Shown here: positions 1 to 5,962 of the stretch, one piece after another
Layout: each line of letters starts with the position of its first letter
Numbering within the stretch: the first letter of the stretch is position 1
Origin: Pseudomonadota bacterium
GTDB lineage: Bacteria; Pseudomonadota; Alphaproteobacteria; Rhizobiales; Xanthobacteraceae
Assembly: GCA_023405565.1 (NCBI GenBank)
Contig: JAEXXW010000367.1
Location: forward strand, 1 to 7,068
Length of the DNA stretch: 7,068 bases
Direction: 5' to 3'
The notes under the pieces: model-generated
Database searches by the model: none
What the model was told of the DNA's origin: nothing
Seen by the model: the letters and a program-made list of their open reading frames with translations, nothing else
Position numbers and translations under genes: made by a program

Positions 1-1
1 C

Positions 2-439
2 GTCTGGGGCCTGATCGCCTCGATGTATCTCGGCAATCTCGTCGGCCTCATCATCGTGCTGACTTGCGTGCCGGTGCTGGCGGCGATCCTGCGCATTCCG
101 TTCAGCATCATTGCCCCGATCATCCTCGTGCTGTGTGCGATCGGTGCCTACACCGTGAACAACAACAGCTTCGACGTGATCATGATGATGGTCTTCGGCG
201 TCATCGGCTACGTGCTGAAGAAGTGTGACTACCCGCTGGCGCCGCTCGTGCTTGCGCTGGTCCTGGGCAAGATGGCGGAGGAGGCCTTCCGTCAGTCGCT
301 GCTCGCCTCACAGGGCCATCTCGGCGTGTTCTTCTCCAACGGCCTGGTCTCCTCGATCATGGTCCTTGGCCTGATCGCGCTGTTCTGGTCGGTGATCCAG
401 GAGGGTTACACCCGGCTGCGGGCGCGGCCGGCGCTCTAA
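2..439 (+). CDS. tctA: Tripartite tricarboxylate transporter large permease, TctA family (3' end only)
   Basis: This is the C-terminal part of a polytopic inner-membrane permease. The reading frame is open through the left edge, so the true start lies outside the window. The visible ~145 residues are strongly hydrophobic, with about four membrane segments. They contain the stretch around GAYTVNNNSFDV, followed by GYVLKKCDYPLAPLVLALVLG and a segment resembling EEAFRQSLL; this order is typical of the TctA C-terminal domain. TctA works with TctB (small membrane subunit) and TctC (periplasmic binding protein) to import carboxylates such as citrate by secondary transport. Substrate cannot be read from this fragment. 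Its position beside a regulator and an oxalate-degrading cluster makes a di- or tricarboxylate related to oxalate possible, but that is inference. The gene ends with TAA just before a GC-rich hairpin, so it is probably a separate transcription unit from the genes to its right. Confidence 0.9.
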   Translation, partial: VWGLIASMYLGNLVGLIIVLTCVPVLAAILRIPFSIIAPIILVLCAIGAYTVNNNSFDVIMMMVFGVIGYVLKKCDYPLAPLVLALVLGKMAEEAFRQSLLASQGHLGVFFSNGLVSSIMVLGLIALFWSVIQEGYTRLRARPAL

Positions 440-446
440 ATCGGCG

Positions 447-470
447 GGGGCCCGGTTGCGGCCGGGCCCC
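447..470 (+). terminator. GC-rich hairpin after tctA, possible terminator
   Basis: A perfect 9-bp stem (GGGGCCCGG at 447-455 paired with CCGGGCCCC at 462-470) with a 6-nt loop begins 8 nt after the tctA stop codon. No T-tract follows, so it does not meet the classic Rho-independent pattern. The stem is very stable and its position suits transcript 3'-end formation or protection. It separates tctA from the regulator gene. Confidence 0.45.
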
Positions 471-498
471 GGCCCTGTGCTGAAAGTCAGAAGCGGCA

Positions 499-527
499 TT
501 GCATGAAGATACGGTCTGGAATATTGT
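499..527 (+). promoter_or_regulatory. Candidate sigma-70-type promoter for the GntR regulator gene
   Basis: TTGCAT (499-504) and TATTGT (522-527) are separated by exactly 17 nt and match the -35/-10 consensus at three and four of six positions. Transcription from here would start near 534 and leave a leader of roughly 20 nt before the ATG at 556. The -10 box lies inside the palindrome at 512-538, which is the geometry expected for repression by a DNA-binding protein. The match to consensus is modest, and alphaproteobacterial promoters are loose, so this is a proposal. Confidence 0.35.
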
Positions 528-538
528 ATTCCAGACCG
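512..538 (+). promoter_or_regulatory. Perfect palindrome, probable operator of the GntR-family regulator
   Basis: CGGTCTGGAATA (512-523) and TATTCCAGACCG (527-538) are perfect 12-bp inverted arms around the 3-nt centre TTG. FCD-type GntR regulators bind as dimers to short palindromes, and the promoters of their own genes are common targets. The site sits 17 nt upstream of the preferred ATG (556) of such a regulator and covers the proposed -10 box, which suggests autorepression. If the upstream TTG at 499 were the start codon, this palindrome would lie inside the coding sequence, which is one reason to prefer 556. I found no second good copy in the gap before oxc. Confidence 0.6.
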
Positions 539-555
539 GGAGCGGTAGCGACAGG

Positions 556-1302
556 ATGAGTTCGGATACGACCAAAGTTCTAGGGGCATCCCGGCCGCGC
601 GGGCTGGAGGGCGATGCGCTGCGGCTCGCGATCGAGCCGATCGATACGTCGTTCAGCTTCAAGAACAAGGCCTATGCGGCGCTGAAGAATGTCATCGTCT
701 CGATGGATATCTATCGCAGCCGCGCCGATATCCGGCTGGACGAACGCCAGCTGGCGCAGGACTTCGGTATCAGCCGGACCCCGGTGCGCGAGGCAATGGC
801 CCAGCTCGAGCGCGAGGGCTTCGTGCGCTCGGTGCCGCGCCGCGGCGTCTATGTCGTGCGCAAGACCAAGAAGGAGGTGATCGAGCTGATCACTGCCTGG
901 GCGGCGCTGGAAAGCATGGCCGCACGCCTGATCACTGAGAAAGCGGCGGGTGAAGCCGAGATCGCCTCGCTCCGCCAGATGTTCGCGACCTTCGAGGACG
1001 GGCAGTTGCGTGCCCATCTCGACGAATATTCAGAGGTGAATATCGAGTTTCACCAGACCATCATCCGCATGAGCGGCAATGGCGTCTTGATCGATCTCGC
1101 CGAGAACCTGTTCACGCATATGCGGATGATCCGCCGCAAGACCATCGTCGAGCAAGATCGCGCCGATAAATCGATCCGTGATCACATGAACATCATCGAG
1201 GCGCTGGAGGCGCGCGACACGCAGCGCGCCGAAACGCTGGTGCGCGATCATGCGCTCGGCCTTGCCGACCATGTCGCCAAATACGCCGACTATCTGGATT
1301 GA
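556..1302 (+). CDS. GntR-family transcriptional regulator, FCD (FadR-like) subfamily
   Basis: A 248-residue one-component regulator. The N-terminal winged helix-turn-helix spans about residues 36-102. It includes LDERQLAQDFGISRTPVREAMAQLEREGFV and the wing sequence PRRGVYV, which is the canonical GntR pattern. The remainder is all-helical and fits an FCD effector domain. It has N162 and H166 in the NIEFH motif, and H210 and H232 further on, the usual metal/ligand-binding positions (Asn where many members have Asp). I chose ATG 556 over the upstream in-frame TTG at 499 because the extra 19 residues look non-conserved, and the longer start would place a promoter and palindrome inside the gene. 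The ribosome binding site is weak (GGGAG at 538-542, 13 nt away). It lies directly upstream of oxc-frc in the same orientation and is the likely regulator of oxalate catabolism. The effector is unknown; oxalate or a CoA derivative is a guess. Confidence 0.9.
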   Translation: MSSDTTKVLGASRPRGLEGDALRLAIEPIDTSFSFKNKAYAALKNVIVSMDIYRSRADIRLDERQLAQDFGISRTPVREAMAQLEREGFVRSVPRRGVYVVRKTKKEVIELITAWAALESMAARLITEKAAGEAEIASLRQMFATFEDGQLRAHLDEYSEVNIEFHQTIIRMSGNGVLIDLAENLFTHMRMIRRKTIVEQDRADKSIRDHMNIIEALEARDTQRAETLVRDHALGLADHVAKYADYLD

Positions 1303-1304
1303 GG

Positions 1305-1359
1305 TTGGAGCATGATGCCGAAAAGTGTGAAGCGGTTTTCGGACGACATCATGCTCCAA
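1305..1359 (+). repeat. Palindromic intergenic repeat element of Rhizobiales type
   Basis: The outer arms are perfect over 13 bp (TTGGAGCATGATG at 1305-1317 and CATCATGCTCCAA at 1347-1359). An inner 7-bp stem (CCGAAAA at 1318-1324 with TTTTCGG at 1336-1342) encloses an 11-nt loop, with a 4-nt bulge ACGA on the right side. From memory, closely similar elements with GAGCATGAT...ATCATGCTC ends and a CGAAAA/TTTTCG core are dispersed in Bradyrhizobium and Rhodopseudomonas genomes. It starts 2 nt after the regulator stop codon and could act as a transcript 3' end. Copy number needs a genome search. Confidence 0.75.
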
Positions 1360-1371
1360 TGTATAAGCATC

Positions 1372-1422
1372 GATCACGTTTATGACTTTGGATCCATTCG
1401 ATCCAAAGTCATAAACGTGATC
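1372..1422 (+). repeat. Perfect 23-bp inverted repeat immediately upstream of the oxc ribosome binding site
   Basis: Positions 1372-1394 are exactly the reverse complement of 1400-1422, with a 5-nt loop CATTC at 1395-1399. Each arm begins or ends with GATCACG/CGTGATC and carries TTTATGACTTTGGATC or its complement. As RNA this would form a very stable hairpin ending 2 nt before the oxc Shine-Dalgarno sequence (AGGGAG, 1425-1430). It may be the second half of a composite dispersed repeat with the element at 1305-1359, or it may have a role in oxc expression such as 5'-end stability, processing or a protein-binding site. The sequence alone does not decide. Confidence 0.85.
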
Positions 1423-1439
1423 TAAGGGAGAAAAGCGGA

Positions 1440-3176
1440 ATGTCCGCAGTGGTACAAAGCATTGATGCAAATGCTGCCGCAGAGCAGCAGGATCTGACCG
1501 ACGGTTTCAACCTCATCATCGACGCGCTGAAGCTGAACGGTCTCGACACGATCTATGGTGTGCCGGGCATTCCGATCACCGATTTCGGCCGCATGGCGCA
1601 GGCCGCTGGCATCCGCGTGCTATCGTTCCGGCACGAACAGAATGCCGGTTATGCCGCCTCGATCGCCGGCTTCCTCACCAAGAAACCCGGCGTCTGCCTC
1701 ACGGTGTCTGCACCCGGCTTCCTCAACGGTCTCACCGCGCTCGCACATGCGACGACCAACTGCTTCCCGATGATCCTCATCTCGGGCTCGTCCGAGCGTG
1801 AGATCGTCGACCTGCAGCAGGGCGACTACGAAGAAATGGATCAGCTTGCGATCGCCAAGCCGCTCTGCAAGGCGGCTTATCGCGTGCTGCACGCGCAGGA
1901 TATCGGCATCGGTCTTGCCCGCGCCATCCGCTCGGCGGTGTCGGGGCGTCCCGGTGGTGTCTATCTCGATCTGCCGGCCAAGCTGTTCGGCCAGGTGATG
2001 AATGCCGAAGCCGGCAAGAAGTCGCTGGTGAAGGTGATCGACGCCGCGCCGGCCCAGATCCCGGCACCCGATGCGATCAAGCGCGCGCTCGATGTGCTTA
2101 AAGGCGCGAAAAAGCCGCTCATCATTCTCGGCAAGGGCGCGGCTTATGCGCAGGCCGATGACGCGGTCCGCACACTCGTCGAGAAGAGCGGCATTCCGTT
2201 CTTGCCGATGAGCATGGCCAAGGGCCTTCTGCCCGATACGCATCCGCAATGTGCGGGCGCGGCGCGCTCGACGGTGCTGAAAGACTCCGACGTCGTGATG
2301 CTGATCGGCGCACGCCTGAACTGGCTGCTCTCGCATGGCAAGGGCAAGGCCTGGGGCGATGTACCCAAGAAGTTCATCCAGATCGATATCGAGCCGAAGG
2401 AGATGGACTCGAATGTCGAGATCGTGGCGCCGGTGGTCGGCGATGTCGGATCCTGCGTGTCGGCGCTCCTAGCGGGTATGGGCGCCAACTGGCCCGCGCC
2501 GCCGGCCGACTGGGTCAGCACCGTCACCAAGAAGCGCGATGAGAACATCGCCAAGATGGCGCCGAAGCTGATGAACAACAATTCGCCGATGGATTACCAC
2601 GGCGCGTTGGGTGTTCTGCGTACCATCATCAAGGAGCGACCGGACGCGATCTTGGTCAACGAAGGCGCCAACACGCTCGATCTCGCCCGCGGCATCATCG
2701 ACATGTATCAGCCGCGCAAGCGCATCGATGTCGGGACCTGGGGCATCATGGGCATCGGTATGGGCTATGCGATCGCTGCCGCCGTCGAAACCGGCAAGCC
2801 GGTGCTTGCGGTGGAGGGCGATAGCGCCTTCGGTTTCTCCGGCATGGAGATCGAGACCATCTGTCGCTACAACCTGCCGGTCTGTGTCGTCATCTTCAAC
2901 AATGACGGTATTTATCGCGGCACCGACACCAACACCGCCGGCTCGGATCCGGCAACGACGGTGTTCGTGAGGGGGGCCCGCTACGACAAGATGATCGAGG
3001 CTTTCGGCGGTGTCGGTGTCAACGCGACGTCGCCCGACGAGCTGAAGCGCGCCGTGAACGAAGCGATGGATTCGGGCAAGCCAACCCTCATCAACGCGGT
3101 GATCGATCCGGCTGCCGGCAGCGAAAGCGGCCGCATCGGCAATCTCAATCCGCAGAGCGCGCTGAAGAAGAAATAA
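1440..3176 (+). CDS. oxc: Oxalyl-CoA decarboxylase (thiamine diphosphate-dependent)
   Basis: Oxc (EC 4.1.1.8) converts oxalyl-CoA to formyl-CoA and CO2 in the cytoplasm. The 578-residue protein has the full three-domain ThDP-enzyme layout. The N-terminal pyrimidine-binding domain carries the catalytic Glu (E66 in [12 protein letters not shown]) and the QQGDYEE active-site segment (Y130, E131). The middle domain includes [15 protein letters not shown] and the [11 protein letters not shown] region. The C-terminal pyrophosphate domain has GDSAFGFSG (D461) followed 27 residues later by N488, the Mg-ThDP motif, then GIYRG. The C-terminal lid contains SESGRIG. The sequence follows the Escherichia coli and Oxalobacter enzymes closely throughout, and generic acetolactate synthase is unlikely. 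The start is supported by AGGGAG 9 nt upstream. It is followed 55 nt later by frc, its pathway partner, and is probably co-transcribed with it. No truncation or missing key residue is seen. Confidence 0.97.
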   Translation: MSAVVQSIDANAAAEQQDLTDGFNLIIDALKLNGLDTIYGVPGIPITDFGRMAQAAGIRVLSFRHEQNAGYAASIAGFLTKKPGVCLTVSAPGFLNGLTALAHATTNCFPMILISGSSEREIVDLQQGDYEEMDQLAIAKPLCKAAYRVLHAQDIGIGLARAIRSAVSGRPGGVYLDLPAKLFGQVMNAEAGKKSLVKVIDAAPAQIPAPDAIKRALDVLKGAKKPLIILGKGAAYAQADDAVRTLVEKSGIPFLPMSMAKGLLPDTHPQCAGAARSTVLKDSDVVMLIGARLNWLLSHGKGKAWGDVPKKFIQIDIEPKEMDSNVEIVAPVVGDVGSCVSALLAGMGANWPAPPADWVSTVTKKRDENIAKMAPKLMNNNSPMDYHGALGVLRTIIKERPDAILVNEGANTLDLARGIIDMYQPRKRIDVGTWGIMGIGMGYAIAAAVETGKPVLAVEGDSAFGFSGMEIETICRYNLPVCVVIFNNDGIYRGTDTNTAGSDPATTVFVRGARYDKMIEAFGGVGVNATSPDELKRAVNEAMDSGKPTLINAVIDPAAGSESGRIGNLNPQSALKKK

Positions 3177-3219
3177 CCGGCACAGCGTTCGCGGTGTGCT
3201 CTGGGCGATATCGAGTTTC

Positions 3220-3226
3220 AGGAGAG
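3220..3226 (+). promoter_or_regulatory. Ribosome binding site that fixes the frc start
   Basis: AGGAGAG lies 5 nt upstream of the ATG at 3232, a near-ideal Shine-Dalgarno placement. It argues against the longer in-frame GTG start at 3196, and it shows that translation initiates before the lysine-rich tail and not at the conserved core. Confidence 0.8.
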
Positions 3227-3231
3227 AAGTG

Positions 3232-3447
3232 ATGGCCAAGAAGAAGGTCGCGAAGAAATCCAAGGCGCGGAAGCCGGCGAAGAAAAGCGTCGCCAAATCG
3301 CGTGCCAAGCCCGCGTCGAAGAAAGCTGCCGCCAAACGGTCTTCCGCCAAGGTCGTCACGCTGAAGACGGCCAGCAAGACGAGCAAGGCTGTCAGCAAGT
3401 CATCGAAGTCGGCGACACCGCGGCCATCGAAGAAGCCGTTCGGTCAG
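3232..3447 (+). other. Histone H1-like Lys/Ala/Ser-rich N-terminal tail of Frc
   Basis: Residues 1-72 of Frc have no Asp or Glu. The first 68 contain 22 Lys and 4 Arg, plus 14 Ala and 13 Ser, in AKK/KSK/AAAK-type repeats such as [18 protein letters not shown]. This resembles bacterial histone H1-like tails and not a signal peptide: there is no hydrophobic core. No ATG, GTG or TTG codon occurs in frame between 3232 and the start of the Frc core, so the tail must be translated if Frc is made from a conventional start. It could bind nucleic acid, polyphosphate or acidic partner surfaces, or be a neutral low-complexity expansion. Confidence 0.8.
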
Positions 3448-4728
3448 GACGGCAAGGCGCTCACCGGCGTTCGCATTCTCGATTTCACGCACGTCCAGTC
3501 CGGTCCGACCTGCACGCAGCTCCTCGCCTGGTTCGGTGCGGACGTGATCAAGGTCGAGCGTCCGGGCGTAGGCGACATCACTCGCGGCCAGCTCGTCGAT
3601 GTGAAGGGGGCGGACTCGCTCTATTTCACGATGCTGAACCACAACAAGCGCTCGATCACGATCGACTCAAAGCATCCGCAGGGCCGGCGCGTGCTGGATG
3701 AGCTGATCAAGACCTGCGACGTGCTGGTCGAGAATTTCGCGCCGGGCGCGCTCGATCGCATGGGCCTCACTTGGGAGCACATCCACAAGCTCAATCCGCG
3801 CATGATCGTCGCGTCGGTGAAGGGCTTCGGTCCCGGCAAATACGAAGACTGCAAGGTTTATGAGAACGTTGCGCAATGCACCGGCGGCGCGGCCTCGACC
3901 ACAGGCTTCCGCGATGGCATTCCGCTCGTCACCGGCGCCCAGATCGGCGATTCCGGCACGGGTCTGCATCTCGCGCTCGGCATCGTCGCGGCGCTCTATC
4001 AGCGTAACCGTACTGGCCGTGGCCAGAAGGTGCTCGCCGCCATGCAGGACGGTGTGCTCAATCTTTGCCGCGTGAAGCTGCGCGATCAGCAGCGTCTCGC
4101 GGCCGGTCCGCTCACTGAATACAGCCAGTACGGCGAAGGCGTGCCGTTCGGCGACGCGACGCCGCGCGCGGGCAACGACTCGGGCGGCGGTCAGCCGGGC
4201 CGTATCCTCAAGTGCAAGGGCTGGGAGCAGGATCCCAACGCCTACATCTATTTCATCACCCAGGCGCCGGTCTGGGGCGCGATCTGTGATGTGATTGGTG
4301 AGCCTACCTGGAAGACCGATCCTGAATATTCATCGCCGAAGGCGCGTCTGCCGAAGCTCAATCAGATCTTCGAACGCATCGAGGCGTGGACCATGACCAA
4401 GACCAAGTTCGAGGCCATGGATATCCTCAACGAGTTCGACATCCCCTGCGGTCCGATCCTGTCGATGAAGGAAATCGCCGAGGACGAGTCACTGCGGAAG
4501 ACCGGCACGGTGGTCGAAGTCGAGCATCCGGTACGCGGCACGTATCTGACCGTCGGCAATCCGATCAAGCTGTCGGACTCGATCTCCGAGGTGAAGCGTT
4601 CGCCGCTGCTCGGCGAACACACGGATGAGATTCTGACCAAGGTGCTGGGCTTCGACAAGAAGACCGTCGCCGAGATCAAGGCTTCGGGCGCTCTGTCGGC
4701 GCCGGAAAAAGCTGACAAGGCCGCGTAA
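3232..4728 (+). CDS. frc: Formyl-CoA:oxalate CoA-transferase with a lysine-rich N-terminal extension
   Basis: Frc (EC 2.8.3.16), a class III CoA-transferase, moves CoA from formyl-CoA to oxalate, giving formate and the oxalyl-CoA used by Oxc. It acts as an interlocked dimer. The protein has 498 residues, against about 416-430 for the family. The family core starts near residue 75 ([21 protein letters not shown]) and matches E. coli YfdW from end to end. Recognisable residues are Q89 (VQSGP), Q120 (TRGQL), Y210 (KVYENVAQ), the catalytic Asp D240 (IGDSGTG), [13 protein letters not shown], the glycine loop, and the late [14 protein letters not shown] and LLGEHT motifs. The glycine loop reads SGGGQPG (317-323) where E. 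coli has GGGGQPG. Residues 1-72 form a basic low-complexity tail, described separately. It lies 55 nt after oxc with a strong ribosome binding site, so co-expression with oxc is likely. The core identification is secure; the tail's role is unknown. Confidence 0.97.
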   Translation: MAKKKVAKKSKARKPAKKSVAKSRAKPASKKAAAKRSSAKVVTLKTASKTSKAVSKSSKSATPRPSKKPFGQDGKALTGVRILDFTHVQSGPTCTQLLAWFGADVIKVERPGVGDITRGQLVDVKGADSLYFTMLNHNKRSITIDSKHPQGRRVLDELIKTCDVLVENFAPGALDRMGLTWEHIHKLNPRMIVASVKGFGPGKYEDCKVYENVAQCTGGAASTTGFRDGIPLVTGAQIGDSGTGLHLALGIVAALYQRNRTGRGQKVLAAMQDGVLNLCRVKLRDQQRLAAGPLTEYSQYGEGVPFGDATPRAGNDSGGGQPGRILKCKGWEQDPNAYIYFITQAPVWGAICDVIGEPTWKTDPEYSSPKARLPKLNQIFERIEAWTMTKTKFEAMDILNEFDIPCGPILSMKEIAEDESLRKTGTVVEVEHPVRGTYLTVGNPIKLSDSISEVKRSPLLGEHTDEILTKVLGFDKKTVAEIKASGALSAPEKADKAA

Positions 4729-4740
4729 TCAATCATGTGT

Positions 4741-4826
4741 CGCCCCCGTGCAGGCGGGGGCCCATACCCACGAGTGGTGGCTACGGATCCCGGCTCGCGC
4801 TTGCTTCGCTCGCTTGGCCGGGATGA
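4741..4826 (+). repeat. Pair of REP-like palindromes between frc and the formyltransferase gene
   Basis: Two hairpins lie side by side. The first is a 7-bp stem (GCCCCCG 4742-4748 with CGGGGGC 4755-4761). The second is an 8-bp stem (ATCCCGGC 4787-4794 with GCCGGGAT 4817-4824) around a CG-rich interior reading CTTGCTTCGCTCGCTTG-like. The phrasing GGGGGCCCATACCCA and GGATCCCGGCTCGCGCTTG...GGCCGGGATGACA is, from memory, a very common dispersed intergenic repeat in Bradyrhizobium and relatives. It occupies nearly all of the 119-nt gap and could terminate, stabilise or partly uncouple expression of the genes on either side. Confidence 0.75.
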
Positions 4827-4830
4827 CAAA

Positions 4831-4837
4831 GGGGAGG
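4831..4837 (+). promoter_or_regulatory. Ribosome binding site that fixes the formyltransferase start
   Basis: GGGGAGG is placed 10 nt before the ATG at 4848. The alternative in-frame TTG at 4842 would leave only 4 nt and add just two residues (Met-Thr), so the ATG giving MRIVVHGQ is preferred. Confidence 0.7.
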
Positions 4838-4847
4838 GATATTGACT

Positions 4848-5774
4848 ATGCGTATTGTGGTTCACGGCCAGCAGGCTTTCGGCAAGGCCGTTCTGGAAGC
4901 GCTATTGAAGCGCGGCGATGAAGTGATTGCCGTTTACGTCGCGCCGGAGAAGCCCGGTGCGAAAGCCGATCCATTGAAGGAAGCAGCGCTGGCTGCCAAC
5001 CTTCCCGTCTATCAGCCGGACTCCTACAAGAAGCAGGAGGTGTGGGACGAGTTCAAGGCGCTCAAGCCCGACCTGCAAGTCATGGCCTTCGTGACGCTGT
5101 TCGTGCCGGAGGAATTCCTCAACATCCCGACGCATGGTTCGATCCAGTATCATCCGTCGCTGCTGCCGCTCTATCGCGGTGCCAGCGCGATCAACTGGCC
5201 GATCATCAAGGGTGAGAAGGAAACGGGACTTTCCATCTTCTGGCCCGACAATGGTCTCGATACCGGCGACATCCTGATCCAGAAGACGACACCGATCAGC
5301 GAGAAGGACACGCTCGGCACGGTCTATTTCGATCGTCTGTTCCCGATGGGCGTCGATGCGATGCTGGAATCGGTCGATCTCGTGAAGGCCGGCAACGCGC
5401 CGCGCATCAAGCAGGACGAGAGCAAGGCGACCTATGAAGGCCTGTGCCGTGCCGACAATGCGCATATCGATTTCGGCAAGCCGTGGGAGCAGATCGATCG
5501 CCTGATCCGCGGCTGCAATCCTGCGCCGGGGGCATGGGCCACGATCAACGGCGTGAAGCTGAAGATCTTCGACGCCACGCCGCTGCCCGCACGCGATCCC
5601 AAAGGCATCGCCGGAAAGCTTGGTGAAGTCGTTGTTGTCGATGCTGACAGCTTCACCGTCGTCTGCGCCGATGGCCGCATCAAGGTCACGCGTGTGCAGG
5701 CCGATGGGCCGAAAGTGGGCGCAGGAGAATGGGCTGCGTCTGCGAAAATTGAAAAAGGCGCACGCTTTACTTGA
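4848..5774 (+). CDS. 10-formyl-THF-type formyltransferase/hydrolase (like the N-terminal domain of formyl-THF dehydrogenase)
   Basis: A 308-residue cytoplasmic protein of the Fmt/formyltransferase superfamily. Residues 1-180 form the Rossmann-like domain: MRIVVHGQQAFGKAVL at the start, then THGSIQYHPSLLPLYRGASAINW (95-117) with the catalytic His H102, then GLSIFWPDNGLDTGD (127-141) with the catalytic Asp D138. The 36-residue His-Asp spacing and the ASAINW, IFW and ATYEGL phrases match the hydrolase domain of 10-formyltetrahydrofolate dehydrogenase (ALDH1L) better than methionyl-tRNA formyltransferase. The Asn of the Fmt N-x-H triad is Gln here (Q100). Residues about 200-305 form an Fmt-like C-terminal barrel domain. 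No carrier or aldehyde dehydrogenase domain follows. It lies between frc and fhs, so a role in moving or releasing the formyl group between folate, formate and perhaps CoA is likely. It is likely to be mislabelled Fmt by automated annotation. Exact reaction unknown. Confidence 0.85.
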   Translation: MRIVVHGQQAFGKAVLEALLKRGDEVIAVYVAPEKPGAKADPLKEAALAANLPVYQPDSYKKQEVWDEFKALKPDLQVMAFVTLFVPEEFLNIPTHGSIQYHPSLLPLYRGASAINWPIIKGEKETGLSIFWPDNGLDTGDILIQKTTPISEKDTLGTVYFDRLFPMGVDAMLESVDLVKAGNAPRIKQDESKATYEGLCRADNAHIDFGKPWEQIDRLIRGCNPAPGAWATINGVKLKIFDATPLPARDPKGIAGKLGEVVVVDADSFTVVCADGRIKVTRVQADGPKVGAGEWAASAKIEKGARFT

Positions 5775-5844
5775 CGCACGAAAGTTGTCATGGCGCGGGC
5801 ATAAGCCGTCAAAGACGTTTGTCCTTGATGTCTTGTATCCCGGT

Positions 5845-5906
5845 CATCCCGAAAAGGGAGGCGACAAGTCCTCCCGGGCGGGATGTGCGGATGCAGGTCC
5901 GCACAT
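5845..5906 (+). other. Hairpin-rich leader region upstream of fhs
   Basis: The 188-nt gap 5775-5962 holds no convincing gene. Its right half can fold. A 9-bp hairpin (ATGTGCGGA 5883-5891 with TCCGCACAT 5898-5906, loop TGCAGG) stands next to a 6-bp hairpin (GGGAGG 5856-5861 with CCTCCC 5870-5875). An outer 6-bp helix (CATCCC 5845-5850 with GGGATG 5880-5885) could enclose the second hairpin but shares bases 5883-5885 with the first, so the two folds compete. The left part (about 5788-5850) looks like another degraded intergenic repeat. No riboswitch class known to me fits. Confidence 0.45.
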
Positions 5907-5962
5907 AACGGAAGAGAGATCGAAGAGTTCATCATATCTTTGTTTGGATGGAAGCGCACACC

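Noticed and set aside
499..555. N-terminal extension of the regulator from a TTG start
   Set aside because: The segment overlaps a promoter candidate and a perfect palindrome and looks like translated regulatory DNA; ATG 556 gives a normal GntR-family length.
1358..1372. Possible second operator half-site (CAATGTATAAG) before oxc
   Set aside because: Only a few bases resemble the half-site TGTATTCCAGA, and there is no inverted partner.
1620..2336. 238-residue open frame on the - strand opposite oxc
   Set aside because: It lies wholly within conserved oxc sequence with no ribosome binding site or motif of its own.
3181..3198. Weak dyad in the oxc-frc gap
   Set aside because: Only about four pairs can form before a mismatch, which is expected by chance.
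2469..3398. 309-residue open frame on the - strand opposite oxc and the start of frc
   Set aside because: It is antisense to two strongly identified genes, its translation shows no recognisable domain, and long antisense frames are common in GC-rich DNA.
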